From the NCBI GenBank assembly GCA_021819205.1, contig JAKARV010000001.1:83686-147685 (forward strand): 64,000 nt of DNA, read 5' to 3'. Source of the DNA: Actinomycetes bacterium (GTDB taxonomy: Bacteria > Actinomycetota > Acidimicrobiia > Acidimicrobiales > Acidimicrobiaceae). The notes under the pieces are model-generated. The model did no database searches, had not been told where the DNA came from, and saw nothing but the letters and a program-made list of their open reading frames with translations. Below, one piece after another: positions 48,411 to 58,459 of this stretch (the first letter of the stretch is position 1; every line of letters starts with the position of its first letter). Position numbers and translations under genes: made by a program.

Positions 48411-49416
48411 ACTCCGGCTGGTGGAGTCGGGAGTGATCCTTGGTTTGGAGACCTCTTGCGACGAGACCGCAGCGGCGGTAATCGCCGGTGGACGGGTGCT
48501 GTCGTCGGTGATCAGATCCCAGGTGGAGGTGCACGCTGCTTACGGCGGGGTAGTTCCGGAACTGGCGGCGAGGGCTCACGATGCCGCGGTGGGCGGGGTT
48601 GTTCTTCAGGCGCTTCGCGCAGCGGAGGTCGCGACCTCTGAAGTGGAGGCGGTGGCGGTGACCAACGGACCGGGGCTTCCAAGCGCTCTGGCGGTTGGGG
48701 TCTCGGCCGCTCTTGGCTTGGCGGTGGGGTTGCAAATTCCGCTGCTCGGGGTGGACCATATGGAAGGCCATCTATTTGCCGGAACGCTGGCGGCGCCGAT
48801 CGAACTCCCGGCCCTGGTGTTGCTGGTATCGGGGGGGCACTCCGAGCTGATCGCCGTCGATTCTCCGGGTGTTTACCGGAGAATCGCGTCTACCCGCGAT
48901 GACGCCGCCGGTGAGGCCTTCGACAAGGTGGCGCGGCTTCTTGGGCTCGGCTATCCGGGAGGTCCTGCAATCGAGAGGGCGGCGGCTGCCGGCGATCGCG
49001 AGCTGGTCAACTTTCCCAGGGCGGTCGTCAAGGACGGGCTCGATCTCTCTTTCTCCGGGTTGAAGACCGCGGTCCGCCGGTACGTGGAGGCCAACCCAGC
49101 AGCCGAGGTAGCCGACATCGCGGCCTGCTTCCAAGAGGCGGCGGTGGATACCCTCGCCGATCGCGTGGTGCGGGCGATCGAGTCGGGGAGCTACTCGACG
49201 CTGGTGGTTGGGGGCGGCGTCGGAGCTAACCTGCGGCTCCGGGAGCGGTTGGCGGAGATCGCCTATCGATTCGGTTTGCAGGCGGCGATTCCCGCTCCGG
49301 CTCTCTGTACCGACAACGGCGCCATGATCGCTGCGGCCGGAGCTTGGCGGCTCTCGATGGGGGTTCCCGCCACCTACCTCCTCGACGTGGAGCCGGGCCG
49401 GAAACTCGTGCACTAG
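48403..49416 (+). CDS. tsaD: tRNA t6A37 threonylcarbamoyltransferase TsaD
   Basis: Transfers the threonylcarbamoyl group to A37 of ANN-decoding tRNAs. The 337-residue product has the N-terminal LGLETSCDETAAAV and metal-binding histidines H119 and H123 in HMEGH. GGHSEL, LSFSGLKTAV and the late metal ligand in CTDNGAM follow. I place the start at GTG 48403, eight bases inside the rimI end; the open frame extends far upstream inside rimI without similarity. It is the last gene before the groE operon. Confidence 0.97.
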   Translation: MTELRLVESGVILGLETSCDETAAAVIAGGRVLSSVIRSQVEVHAAYGGVVPELAARAHDAAVGGVVLQALRAAEVATSEVEAVAVTNGPGLPSALAVGVSAALGLAVGLQIPLLGVDHMEGHLFAGTLAAPIELPALVLLVSGGHSELIAVDSPGVYRRIASTRDDAAGEAFDKVARLLGLGYPGGPAIERAAAAGDRELVNFPRAVVKDGLDLSFSGLKTAVRRYVEANPAAEVADIAACFQEAAVDTLADRVVRAIESGSYSTLVVGGGVGANLRLRERLAEIAYRFGLQAAIPAPALCTDNGAMIAAAGAWRLSMGVPATYLLDVEPGRKLVH

Positions 49417-49444
49417 TAGGCGAAAATCTTTCCGGGGGCCAGAG

Positions 49445-49471
49445 TTAGCACTCCGCATGCTAGAGTGCTAA
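49445..49471 (+). promoter_or_regulatory. CIRCE operator (HrcA site)
   Basis: TTAGCACTC at 49445-49453, nine bases, then GAGTGCTAA at 49463-49471: a perfect CIRCE inverted repeat. It is the known binding site of the heat-shock repressor HrcA and lies 68 bases upstream of groES. It therefore predicts HrcA control of groES-groEL, with induction by heat or unfolded protein load. No HSPR-type (HAIR) site was seen nearby. Confidence 0.97.
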
Positions 49472-49539
49472 GTGGCCGGTTTACGGTTCGCTATCCCCAA
49501 TAGTCCATCTTTGGATATCAGATACAAGGAGGCAGAGAG

Positions 49540-49833
49540 ATGAATCTCCAACCGCTAGAGGACCGCATTGTGGTCCGCCCAGCCGAGTCCGAGGAGCGGA
49601 CGGCGTCCGGGCTAGTAATCCCCGATACGGCGAAGGAGAAGCCGCAGCAGGGGCTCGTTCTTGCGGTAGGACCCGGGAAGCGTGCAGACTCCAATGGAGA
49701 GCTGATTCCTGTCGACGTAAGCGCCGGAGACACCGTTGTGTACTCGAAGTACGGCGGAACCGAGATCACCGTCGATGGCGAGGACCTGCTGATCCTCAAC
49801 GCCCGTGACGTGCTTGCAAAGGTGGCCAAGTAG
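49540..49833 (+). CDS. groES: Co-chaperonin GroES
   Basis: Lid of the GroEL folding chamber, 97 residues. It begins [20 protein letters not shown], has the mobile loop [18 protein letters not shown], and ends with [11 protein letters not shown]. The ATG follows AAGGAGG at 49526-49532. The stop is immediately adjacent to the groEL ATG. It is under the upstream CIRCE element. Confidence 0.98.
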   Translation: MNLQPLEDRIVVRPAESEERTASGLVIPDTAKEKPQQGLVLAVGPGKRADSNGELIPVDVSAGDTVVYSKYGGTEITVDGEDLLILNARDVLAKVAK

Positions 49834-51480
<1,647 letters not shown>

Positions 51481-51501
51481 CCGGCACAGCCGGGTAAGTT
51501 G

Positions 51502-51536
51502 GGAGGGCAGGCGTTTAGCCTGCCCTCCGGCTATTT
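51502..51536 (+). terminator. Terminator after groEL
   Basis: GGAGGGCAGGC at 51502-51512 pairs perfectly with GCCTGCCCTCC at 51518-51528 around a five-base loop (GTTTA), with a short TTTT at 51533-51536. This is an intrinsic terminator form lying 22 bases after the groEL stop. It closes the groE operon ahead of the Nudix gene. Confidence 0.85.
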
Positions 51537-51545
51537 TGGAGTTAG

Positions 51546-52190
51546 ATGCCAGCGTTCGTGCAGGAGCTGCCCACGCCTATGCACCGGGTGAGGCTTCCAA
51601 AAGGGGAGTTCGAGCTTCCAGGGACCCACGCTGCCTGCCGCGACCTGCTACGGAGGCGACTTCTCCCGATACCGGCGGAGACCGGCTCGCTCCGTTCCGC
51701 CGTCGCGGCACTGCTGTTCAACTTCGAAGGCACCTGTGGCCTTCTTCTAACCCGCCGCTCGGCCGGGCTGCGCTCCCATCCGAACGAAGTGTCCTTCCCC
51801 GGCGGCGGCCTCGAGGAGGGCGAGGGGATCCTCGAGGGTGCGCTCCGCGAGGTGAGCGAGGAGATTGGTGTTGACCCTTCGCTGATAGATCCGCTGGGTT
51901 TTTTGGGGGTGGCGGCTACACGCGCCTCAAAAAGTACTTTTGGATGCGTCGTTGGGGTCCTCGACAGCCTGCCGGAGATGGTTCCGAATCCCGCTGAGGT
52001 CGAGCGGGTGCTGCTCCTCCCGATGACCGGGGACTACATGGGATCCCACCTCTTTGGGGAACTCTGGTACCTGGACGGGGAGTGGCGGCAGCTGTTCTTC
52101 ATCGACGCCGGCGAGGACCTGATCTGGGGGGCATCGGCGTATCTGGTGGTCAAGCTGCTAGCGCTGCTTCAGGGGCGCGGGGCCACGTAG
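51546..52190 (+). CDS. Nudix hydrolase, probable CoA diphosphatase
   Basis: Nudix-fold pyrophosphatase, 214 residues. The Nudix box spans GGGLEEGEGILEGALREVSEEIG (quoted in two parts: GGGLEEGEG and REVSEEIG) at about residues 80-102. Just upstream is LLTRRSAGLRSHPNEVSFPG, the extra motif of the CoA diphosphatase (NudL/PCD1) group. It would therefore cleave CoA or short acyl-CoAs to phosphopantetheine products. The ATG lies shortly after the groEL terminator. Its end overlaps the convergent thioesterase gene by 22 bases. Confidence 0.88.
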   Translation: MPAFVQELPTPMHRVRLPKGEFELPGTHAACRDLLRRRLLPIPAETGSLRSAVAALLFNFEGTCGLLLTRRSAGLRSHPNEVSFPGGGLEEGEGILEGALREVSEEIGVDPSLIDPLGFLGVAATRASKSTFGCVVGVLDSLPEMVPNPAEVERVLLLPMTGDYMGSHLFGELWYLDGEWRQLFFIDAGEDLIWGASAYLVVKLLALLQGRGAT

Positions 52191-52954
52191 AGCGCCTGCT
52201 GCATGTAGGCGAATGGCCCGTCGGCATCGAGCAAGGTCGCCCTGGTGATGCCGATTCCATCGGCGCTTACTTGGGTGCGCGCCGAGATCGCCACTGTGGG
52301 CTCCTTCGGGTAGCGCATGAGCGTAGTCGAGATTGCCGGCGGGATGAAGAGGTAGCGGTCAAACGGCAGCACCGAGCTGATGCCGTTGGCGGAGTCGGCG
52401 ACCAGGACCGCAGCCTCGATGGGAGCGATCGTTTCCTCTTCCACGAGCGGGATCCGGGGAGTGGCCCAGACGGTGGAGGGTCCCGCCTCCCCGAAGCTGC
52501 CCTCGAGAAAGCTCCAGTCGATAGCGGCTCCGTAGGGGAAGCTGGAGATGGCACCGCCAGGAGTGCCCGTGGTAGGACCCGGAATCGTAGCTGAAGTGCC
52601 GATCTCGGGGACCCCTTCGGCCCCGACAGCCATCTTCCATGCCCTCACGTTCACCACCGGCCTACCGCTGGCGGTGCCGCTAGTCTCGACCAGCTGGATC
52701 CGCCTCCCTTCCCGCAACGTCCGGGTGGTGAAGTCGATTGGGGAGAGCGGGACCGGGCCGAGGAGGTCGATGTGGAGCTGCGCCACGACCAGGCCACTCT
52801 CGCCGTCGTGCCGAAGGATCTCGTGCAAGGCAAGCGCCGATGGTGGGCCCCCGTGGCAGGCTTCGGGATCCCACGGCCCTTCGCAGTGCTGTGTCGGCTG
52901 GAAGGTGCCTTCGTCAAGCTGGACATAGAAGGCCTCAACGCCGGGAAGTCGCAT
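52169..52954 (-). CDS. Thioesterase-like superfamily protein (TesB/4HBT-like)
   Basis: A 261-residue protein with two hot-dog-type halves. The N-terminal half has GPWDPEACHGGPPSALALHE and RTLREGRRIQLVETSG. The C-terminal half has FDRYLFIPPAISTTLMRYP and ITRATLLDADGPFAYMQQAL. This is the layout of TesB-like acyl-CoA thioesterases common in actinobacteria. I take the ATG at 52954. The frame is open upstream to 53119, but that part is low-complexity and unconserved. No strong ribosome binding site is seen. It converges on the CoA-diphosphatase gene, so both may act on CoA pools. Confidence 0.75.
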   Translation of the reverse strand: MRLPGVEAFYVQLDEGTFQPTQHCEGPWDPEACHGGPPSALALHEILRHDGESGLVVAQLHIDLLGPVPLSPIDFTTRTLREGRRIQLVETSGTASGRPVVNVRAWKMAVGAEGVPEIGTSATIPGPTTGTPGGAISSFPYGAAIDWSFLEGSFGEAGPSTVWATPRIPLVEEETIAPIEAAVLVADSANGISSVLPFDRYLFIPPAISTTLMRYPKEPTVAISARTQVSADGIGITRATLLDADGPFAYMQQALYVAPRP

Positions 52955-53507
52955 AGGGGCAGATTCTAGTTCGGGGCCGTCCCGGGCGGCTACCTGCACA
53001 ACTGGCCGCTTGGCTGGCACGAGGTGTGCAGCGCACGGCGGAAGGTGCTGGCGGCGTGGAGAGGCGAGCTTGGCTCGGTGCCAAGAGGTTGGTTGAGCGT
53101 TCTCGTTTTGCCGGCGCACTCTTTTGGCGCTTTCAATGGGAGCTAGCTGTGGCGGGTATGGAGTAGCCGCTCAAGCACAGGATGGGCAAGTTCGGCTACG
53201 GGTTGGGGTCCGGTACTCAGCCTGTGGCCCTCTCAGGTATTTGAGCTGGATCGTACCGTAGCCAGGGCCGCCAAAGCCGGAGTGGCAACCCGCAAGCAGC
53301 CGAGCTTGCTTGCGCACGGCCCGCATCCCGACGGCATCGAGACCAGCAGCATCGGCGCCCTCAGCAACGAATGTTCTTGTTCGGATCTCGACGTTGCCCG
53401 GCATGGGGTCGTCGAAGAGCACTTCGCGCAGGGTTAGCGGAGCACGGCCCGCAACGAGCGGCGAGAGTCGTTGTGCTAGAAATCCCCGGCTTAAGCCTTG
53501 GAGGGAG
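52955..53507. other. 553-base region without a confident gene
   Basis: This stretch lies between the leftward crcB gene and the leftward thioesterase gene. A leftward frame covering 53171-53677 is open, but its first part overlaps crcB in another frame and its remainder has no family resemblance I can name. It could be a remnant of a former gene. No tRNA, strong hairpin terminator or fluoride riboswitch-like sequence was recognised. Confidence 0.45.
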
Positions 53508-53876
53508 TTAAAAGTGAGTGCCCATCTGTACACCGAGGGCGGCGAGCAGCGCAGAGACCACAACCGTGCCCACCATGTTGAGGGCGGAGGCGCCCGGATC
53601 GCCGCGCCGGAAGAGGCTGAGCGTTTCGAAGGTGAGGGTGGAGAAGGTGGTGTACCCGCCGATGTAACCGGTCCCAATCACGGTCGCCTCCGCCGCGTCA
53701 AGCAGCCCGCGCGACCCCATCCCGACCACCAGGCCAAGAAGCAGTGAACCGCTCAAGTTGATGATCATGGTGCCCACGGGGAAATCGGTGGTGACTCGCG
53801 CCATCACGGTACGATCAAGGGTGTACCTGGTTATCGCTCCAAGGCCGCCGCAAGCCGCGACGAGGAGCCAGATCAA
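53508..53876 (-). CDS. crcB: Fluoride channel CrcB/Fluc, second copy
   Basis: Small membrane protein of 122 residues with four helices. It contains GGLGAITRYTLDR, the conserved GTMIINLSGSLLLG and GYIGGYTTFSTLTFE, the Fluc signature with the phenylalanine/threonine track for fluoride. The TTG start overlaps the DUF190 stop by four bases. Paired crcB genes in actinobacteria usually form a heterodimeric channel; here the pair is split by a DUF190 gene. Confidence 0.92.
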   Translation of the reverse strand: MIWLLVAACGGLGAITRYTLDRTVMARVTTDFPVGTMIINLSGSLLLGLVVGMGSRGLLDAAEATVIGTGYIGGYTTFSTLTFETLSLFRRGDPGASALNMVGTVVVSALLAALGVQMGTHF

Positions 53877-54196
53877 CGAGTGGTGCCCAGGGTCTCAAGG
53901 ACTCCCTTTAGCCGGAGCACGCTGCAGTGCAGGCCGTCAGCAGCAAGCCGGGAGAGGAAGCGCTCGATTTTCTCCAAGGCGTCCACCACAAGAATCGCAA
54001 CCCCTTCGTTATCCGACATCGAGAGCAGCGTGTCCCGATGGAGCTTGAGGTGGGTTCCAAATCCTTCGATGGCTCGGAAGGCGGTCGCCCCGTTAAGCTG
54101 CTCGGCCATCGCAACCCGCATCACGTGGCCGACCACGGACTCTCCATGGAGCCGGTCGCCCTCGTTGACAAAAAGGATGGCGGTCTCGCTCTCCAT
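53873..54196 (-). CDS. DUF190-family protein
   Basis: A 107-residue soluble protein of the DUF190 family (ferredoxin-like, PII-like fold). Typical segments are LFVNEGDRLHGESVVGHVMR, then ATAFRAIEGFG and VAILVVDALEKIERFL. The family often accompanies or is fused to CrcB and has been proposed to sense or regulate ion transport. It lies between two crcB genes, nine bases after the first and overlapping the second. Function remains unproven; a regulatory subunit of the fluoride channel is the natural guess. Confidence 0.88.
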   Translation of the reverse strand: MESETAILFVNEGDRLHGESVVGHVMRVAMAEQLNGATAFRAIEGFGTHLKLHRDTLLSMSDNEGVAILVVDALEKIERFLSRLAADGLHCSVLRLKGVLETLGTTR

Positions 54197-54205
54197 GAAC
54201 CCTCC

Positions 54206-54607
54206 CTAGTCAGCGCGGAACACCCGCTTGACGAGGATCCTAGCACCGGCGTTGCCAGCAAAGGCGAGGAGCAGGCCGCCGCCCACGGTACTTGCCCCGT
54301 AGAGCAGCGCGGTGGCAGCGCCGAATCGGGTCACCTGGAGCGCCAGCGCCAGCGCCAGCGACGAGAGGGTGGTCAAACCGCCAATGAAGCCGGTGGCTAC
54401 GGCCATCCGGATCGCCGGTTGCGCTCCGCTCGCGAACCGGGGAAGCAGCGCGAAGAACGCCCCGATGACGAATGCTCCGACGAGATTGGCAACGAAGATC
54501 CCCTGCGGGAAGGAGGCGCTGGTTCCCAGGCCGACTTCGAGGGCGTACCTTAGCAGCGTCCCCAAAGCGCCGCCCACGCCAATGAGCGCTACGTTGCGCC
54601 ATCCCAT
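54206..54607 (-). CDS. crcB: Fluoride channel CrcB/Fluc, first copy
   Basis: Four-helix membrane protein, 133 residues, with GGALGTLLRYALEVGLG, the Asn-containing GIFVANLVGAFVIG and ATGFIGGLTTLSSLALA in the expected order. I take the ATG at 54607, which shares a base with the stop of the upstream lipoprotein gene; a TTG one codon earlier is also possible. The two CrcB copies differ at many positions, consistent with a heterodimer inserting in opposite orientations. Confidence 0.92.
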   Translation of the reverse strand: MGWRNVALIGVGGALGTLLRYALEVGLGTSASFPQGIFVANLVGAFVIGAFFALLPRFASGAQPAIRMAVATGFIGGLTTLSSLALALALQVTRFGAATALLYGASTVGGGLLLAFAGNAGARILVKRVFRAD

Positions 54608-55536
54608 CAAGAACTACGTCTTGAGTCGACCACGATCGACAGCGTGGTGCTGAGCGAAGCCAGCCGCGCCAGATCTGCTTGCTGTTGTGGGGAAAACGGA
54701 ATCTTCTCTACCAGCTGGATGGCGAGGAGGATCGCTGCCAGCTCGATTTGGGGATGGGCGGGGTCGGGCTCGATGATCGCCATCATCGGGGAAGCGAGCG
54801 GGTAATCTTCCGCCGCCGGTGGCGTTGCAGTCTGGTTGGAAGTTAGCGCGGATGCAGTTGGCAGGGTCGGCTGGGAGAGAGTGAGATCCAGGCAGCCAAT
54901 GGTGGTGGCACAGCGGGGTGTGCTCACCGCGCCTAGTTTGAGCGGTGCCTGGGCGTAGTTCTCCAAAATGGCGAGGATGGCGGAGGAGCCACCGATCGGA
55001 GAGATCGTGATCGGCGTCGGCGGCAAACTCGCGCTTGGGTTGAGCGCGGCGATCTCCGGTGCGTTCCAGGTGGAGAGCTTGCCGCTAACTATCCCGGCAA
55101 TGGTTTTGGCATCGAGCACCAGGGCGTCAACGCCGGGAAGGTCGTATCCGAGCCAAACCCGGTTGACTCCGATGTTGATCTCGGCGGCCGCCCCAAGCTG
55201 TGCCCGCACCGCATCGGGGGGCGACACCGCCAGTACCGCCATCTCCGGCTGGCGAGAGAGGAGTTGTTCGGATGCGGCGGTGGCGGTGAGCGGAAACGGA
55301 GTCACCGAAACCTGCGGCTGGGAGCGCTTCAACTCGGCGGCGGCGGCGTTAACCAGCACTCGTTCTTCGGACTCGACCGCCACTGGGAGCGTGAGCGGCG
55401 CAAGCAGCGGCGGCTGTACCGCGGCCGGGACCTTTGACGGTGGAGTGGATGCCACCGGCTTGGCGGCGGTGCCGCACGAAGCGACGACAAAGGCGAGGAG
55501 AGCCGGTGCAAGCGCCCGGATGCAAGCGCCCTTCAC
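54607..55536 (-). CDS. PstS-like substrate-binding lipoprotein
   Basis: Probable exported binding protein, 309 residues. From the GTG at 55536 the product begins with a lipoprotein signal: a positive start, a hydrophobic core and the lipobox VASC at about residues 17-20, so lipidation at that Cys is expected. The mature part has KTIAGIVSGKLSTWNAPEIA and ALNPSASLPPTPITI, close to the PstS phosphate-binding pattern (LADIFLGKITNWNDPAI). The frame continues open upstream, but no lipobox would result. It is translationally coupled to crcB. No pstC, pstA or pstB gene is nearby. Confidence 0.8.
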   Translation of the reverse strand: MKGACIRALAPALLAFVVASCGTAAKPVASTPPSKVPAAVQPPLLAPLTLPVAVESEERVLVNAAAAELKRSQPQVSVTPFPLTATAASEQLLSRQPEMAVLAVSPPDAVRAQLGAAAEINIGVNRVWLGYDLPGVDALVLDAKTIAGIVSGKLSTWNAPEIAALNPSASLPPTPITISPIGGSSAILAILENYAQAPLKLGAVSTPRCATTIGCLDLTLSQPTLPTASALTSNQTATPPAAEDYPLASPMMAIIEPDPAHPQIELAAILLAIQLVEKIPFSPQQQADLARLASLSTTLSIVVDSRRSS

Positions 55537-55663
55537 TTGGTACTTCGCCTCCTCCAGCCCGATTAGAATCGGTAGTCTACTAACGAGTGCTTGAACAAAG
55601 GCTTTAGGGAGCTGGTCTCGGCCTTGCCGGGCGGTTCTCGCAGGCGACGCTGTAGGAGGTGCG
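55537..55663. promoter_or_regulatory. Divergent promoter region, lipoprotein/guaB3
   Basis: This 127-base spacer serves two divergent genes. It contains CCGATT-AG-AATCGG at 55559-55572, a perfect six-base inverted repeat with a two-base centre, close to the lipoprotein start. That could be an operator for the leftward operon. GTAGGAGGTG directly precedes the guaB3 GTG. No consensus promoter is clear in either direction and no fluoride riboswitch pattern was recognised. Confidence 0.45.
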
Positions 55664-56827
55664 GTGGCAGAGGTTGAGATCGGCATCGGGAAGTCGGGCC
55701 GCAGGGCGTACGGGTTTGACGATATCGCTATAGTGCCATCGCGCAGGACCAGGGATCCCGAGGATGTCGACATCTCTTGGGAGATCGATGCCTTCAAGTT
55801 CGAGCTCCCGCTGATGGCGTCGGCGATGGATGGCGTAGTGTCGCCGGCAACCGCGATCGAGATCGGCAAGCTTGGCGGCTTGGGCGTTCTCAACCTCGAA
55901 GGGTTGTGGACTCGCTACGAGGATCCGGAGAGCGTCTTCTCCGAGATCGCCTCGCTCCCGGTTGACAAGGCCACCGCCAGGATGCAGCAGCTTTACTCGG
56001 AGCCCGTGAAGCCGGAGCTGGTGACCGCGAGAATCCGGGAGATCAAGGCGAGTGGCGTAATCGCCGCAGCCTCGGTTACTCCCCAGCGCACCGAGTCTTT
56101 GATCAAGGCGATTCTCGCCGGCGACCTCGACATTTTGGTTATCCAGGGAACTGTGGTCTCGGCCGAGCACGTCTCGAAGTCCGAGGAGCCACTCAACTTG
56201 AAGCGCTTCATCCGGGAACTCGAGATCCCGGTGGTGGTGGGGGGGTGCGCCTCCTATCAGGCGGCCCTTCACCTGATGCGCACCGGCGCGGTTGGCGTGC
56301 TGGTCGGTGTCGGTCCCGGCAACGCCTGCACTACGCGGGCTGTTCTCGGCCTTGGTGTTCCCCAGGCGACGGCGATAGCGGATGCGGCCGCAGCCAGGAT
56401 GCGACACCTTGACGAGACCGGCGTCTACGTCCAAGTGATTGCGGACGGCGGCATGTCCAAGGGTGGCGACATCGCCAAGGCCATCGCCGTGGGTGCCGAC
56501 GCGGTAATGATCGGCTCTCCGCTCGCCTCCGCGGAGGAGGCTCCCGGGCGCGGCTTCCATTGGGGCATGGCGACCTTCCACCCGACGCTTCCGCGCGGCG
56601 CGAGGGTGCAGACCACTACTCGCGGTACGCTCAGGGAGATTTTGGTGGGCCCGGCACACGAGAACGACGGCCGGCTCAACCTTTTCGGAGCGCTTCGGAC
56701 TTCGATGGCGACCTGTGGTTATGAGACCATCAAGGAGTTCCAAAAGGCCGAGGTGATGGTTGCTCCTGCCCTTCAAACCGAGGGCAAGGCGCTCCAGCAG
56801 GCTCAACGCGTCGGCATGGGCCACTAG
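55664..56827 (+). CDS. guaB3: GuaB3-type IMP dehydrogenase family protein
   Basis: TIM-barrel enzyme of the IMPDH/GMP reductase family, 387 residues. It has the active-site loop [17 protein letters not shown] with catalytic C222 and the IMP-binding [14 protein letters not shown] and [14 protein letters not shown] segments. The CBS domain pair of ordinary GuaB (about 500 residues) is absent, which is the GuaB3 form of actinobacteria and cyanobacteria. Its exact reaction is debated. The GTG follows AGGAGG, and the stop directly abuts guaA, so a role in GMP synthesis is supported by context. An ordinary guaB may lie elsewhere. Confidence 0.92.
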   Translation: MAEVEIGIGKSGRRAYGFDDIAIVPSRRTRDPEDVDISWEIDAFKFELPLMASAMDGVVSPATAIEIGKLGGLGVLNLEGLWTRYEDPESVFSEIASLPVDKATARMQQLYSEPVKPELVTARIREIKASGVIAAASVTPQRTESLIKAILAGDLDILVIQGTVVSAEHVSKSEEPLNLKRFIRELEIPVVVGGCASYQAALHLMRTGAVGVLVGVGPGNACTTRAVLGLGVPQATAIADAAAARMRHLDETGVYVQVIADGGMSKGGDIAKAIAVGADAVMIGSPLASAEEAPGRGFHWGMATFHPTLPRGARVQTTTRGTLREILVGPAHENDGRLNLFGALRTSMATCGYETIKEFQKAEVMVAPALQTEGKALQQAQRVGMGH

Positions 56828-58375
56828 GTGATCGGCTCGCGCGCCAATCCGGTCCTCGTGCTCGACTTTGGCGCGCAGTACGCGCAGCTGATAGCGAGGC
56901 GCGTACGGGAGCTGCACGTCTATTCGCGGATCGTCTCACACGCGATAACTGCGGAGCAGGTGCTGGCGGAGCGGCCCAGGGCGCTGATCCTATCAGGCGG
57001 GCCGAAGTCGGTCTGGGTCGAAGGGGCACCCACCGTAGACCCGCGGATCTGGGATCTTGATCTTCCGATCCTGGGGATCTGTTACGGCGCCCAGCTGATG
57101 TCGCGGGAGCTTGGCGGCGAGGTGGCTCGGAGTGGGTCGGGGGAGTTCGGCCGAACCGTTTTCAACTCCAACGCCGGGGGCAACTCGCTGTTGAACGGCC
57201 TCCCAGGCGAGTTCGAGGTGTGGATGAGCCATCAGGACTCCATCGCTCGCGGTCCAGCCGGGGCGGTGGCGCTTGGCTCGACAGAGCACGCTCCGGTCGC
57301 CGCCTTCGAGGATCGGGAGGCGAAGCGGTACGGAGTCCAGTTCCATCCGGAGGTCTCGCACGGCTCCTTCGGGCGGGAGGTGCTGGCAAATTTTCTCTTC
57401 TCGGCCGGGGGTATCGAGCCGCGGTGGACCAACTTCGCGATCATCGAAGAGGCAATTGAGGAGGTCCGCGGAGCGGTCGGCGACTCCCGGGCCATCTGTG
57501 CGCTCTCCGGCGGAGTCGACTCCACGGTCGCCGCGGTGCTCACACACGAGGCCATCGGCAACCAACTGACCTGCGTCTTCGTCGACACCGGTCTGTTGCG
57601 CGCCGGCGAAGCGGAGCAGGTAACCGCGCTTTTCCGCTCCCAGTTCCACATCAAGCTGGTTCACGTGGATGCCTCCGATCGCTTCTTTGCCAACCTGGCA
57701 GGAGTGACCGAGCCGGAGACCAAGCGCAAGATTATCGGGGAGACCTTCATCCGGATCTTTGAGGAGATCGCCGCCGAACTGAGCGACGCCAAGTTTTTGG
57801 TGCAGGGAACTCTCTATCCGGACGTCATCGAGTCCGGGACCTCCACCGCTGCCAAGATCAAGTCGCACCACAACGTTGGCGGCCTTCCCGAGGAGATGAG
57901 TTTCTCGCTGGTAGAGCCGTTGCGCCATCTCTTCAAGGACGAGGTGCGGGCGGTGGGTATAGAGCTTGGGGTTCCCGAGGTTATGGTATGGCGGCAGCCG
58001 TTTCCCGGCCCGGGGCTTGCGGTACGGATCATCGGAGAGGTTACGCCCGAGCACGTTGAGAGGGTCAGGGAAGCGGATCGGATCGTCCAGGAGGAGCTGA
58101 ACCGTTCCGGGGCCAGCAAAGGCCTATGGCAGGCGTTTGCGGTGCTCGCACCCTCTCTGCGCAGCGTCGGGGTCTCCGGCGATGAGCGGACCTACGACTC
58201 TCCGGTGATCTTGCGGGCAGTCGAGTCAGAAGACGCGATGACCGCGGACTGGGCGCGGCTGCCCTACGACGTCATCGACCGGATCTCGCGCCGGATCGTT
58301 GGCGAGGTTGCCGGGGTGAATCGGGTGGTTTACGACGTCACTTCGAAGCCTCCAGGCACCATTGAGTGGGAGTGA
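56828..58375 (+). CDS. guaA: GMP synthase (glutamine-hydrolysing)
   Basis: Converts XMP to GMP using ATP and glutamine. The 515-residue product has the class-I glutaminase domain with catalytic C85 in GICYGAQLM and the later [11 protein letters not shown] histidine-glutamate pair. The ATP-pyrophosphatase loop is [10 protein letters not shown], and the dimerisation domain ends in KPPGTIEWE. The GTG start abuts the guaB3 stop. All catalytic motifs are intact. Confidence 0.98.
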   Translation: MIGSRANPVLVLDFGAQYAQLIARRVRELHVYSRIVSHAITAEQVLAERPRALILSGGPKSVWVEGAPTVDPRIWDLDLPILGICYGAQLMSRELGGEVARSGSGEFGRTVFNSNAGGNSLLNGLPGEFEVWMSHQDSIARGPAGAVALGSTEHAPVAAFEDREAKRYGVQFHPEVSHGSFGREVLANFLFSAGGIEPRWTNFAIIEEAIEEVRGAVGDSRAICALSGGVDSTVAAVLTHEAIGNQLTCVFVDTGLLRAGEAEQVTALFRSQFHIKLVHVDASDRFFANLAGVTEPETKRKIIGETFIRIFEEIAAELSDAKFLVQGTLYPDVIESGTSTAAKIKSHHNVGGLPEEMSFSLVEPLRHLFKDEVRAVGIELGVPEVMVWRQPFPGPGLAVRIIGEVTPEHVERVREADRIVQEELNRSGASKGLWQAFAVLAPSLRSVGVSGDERTYDSPVILRAVESEDAMTADWARLPYDVIDRISRRIVGEVAGVNRVVYDVTSKPPGTIEWE

Positions 58376-58459
58376 CGGGGTGCTGGAGCGCTTTGGCGGG
58401 ATCCGGATTCGCGGCCTTCACGGGTCATTCAGGGCCGAGTCGGCTCTGCGGCGGTTGCC

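Noticed and set aside
53171..53677. 168-codon minus-strand frame overlapping crcB
   Set aside because: The first part is out of frame with a certain crcB gene and the remainder shows no known motif. A decayed gene cannot be excluded but is not supported.
53508..55663. Fluoride (crcB-motif) riboswitch ahead of the crcB operon
   Set aside because: I looked in the 127-base leader and the short gaps and did not recognise the conserved core. Only a covariance search could exclude it fully.
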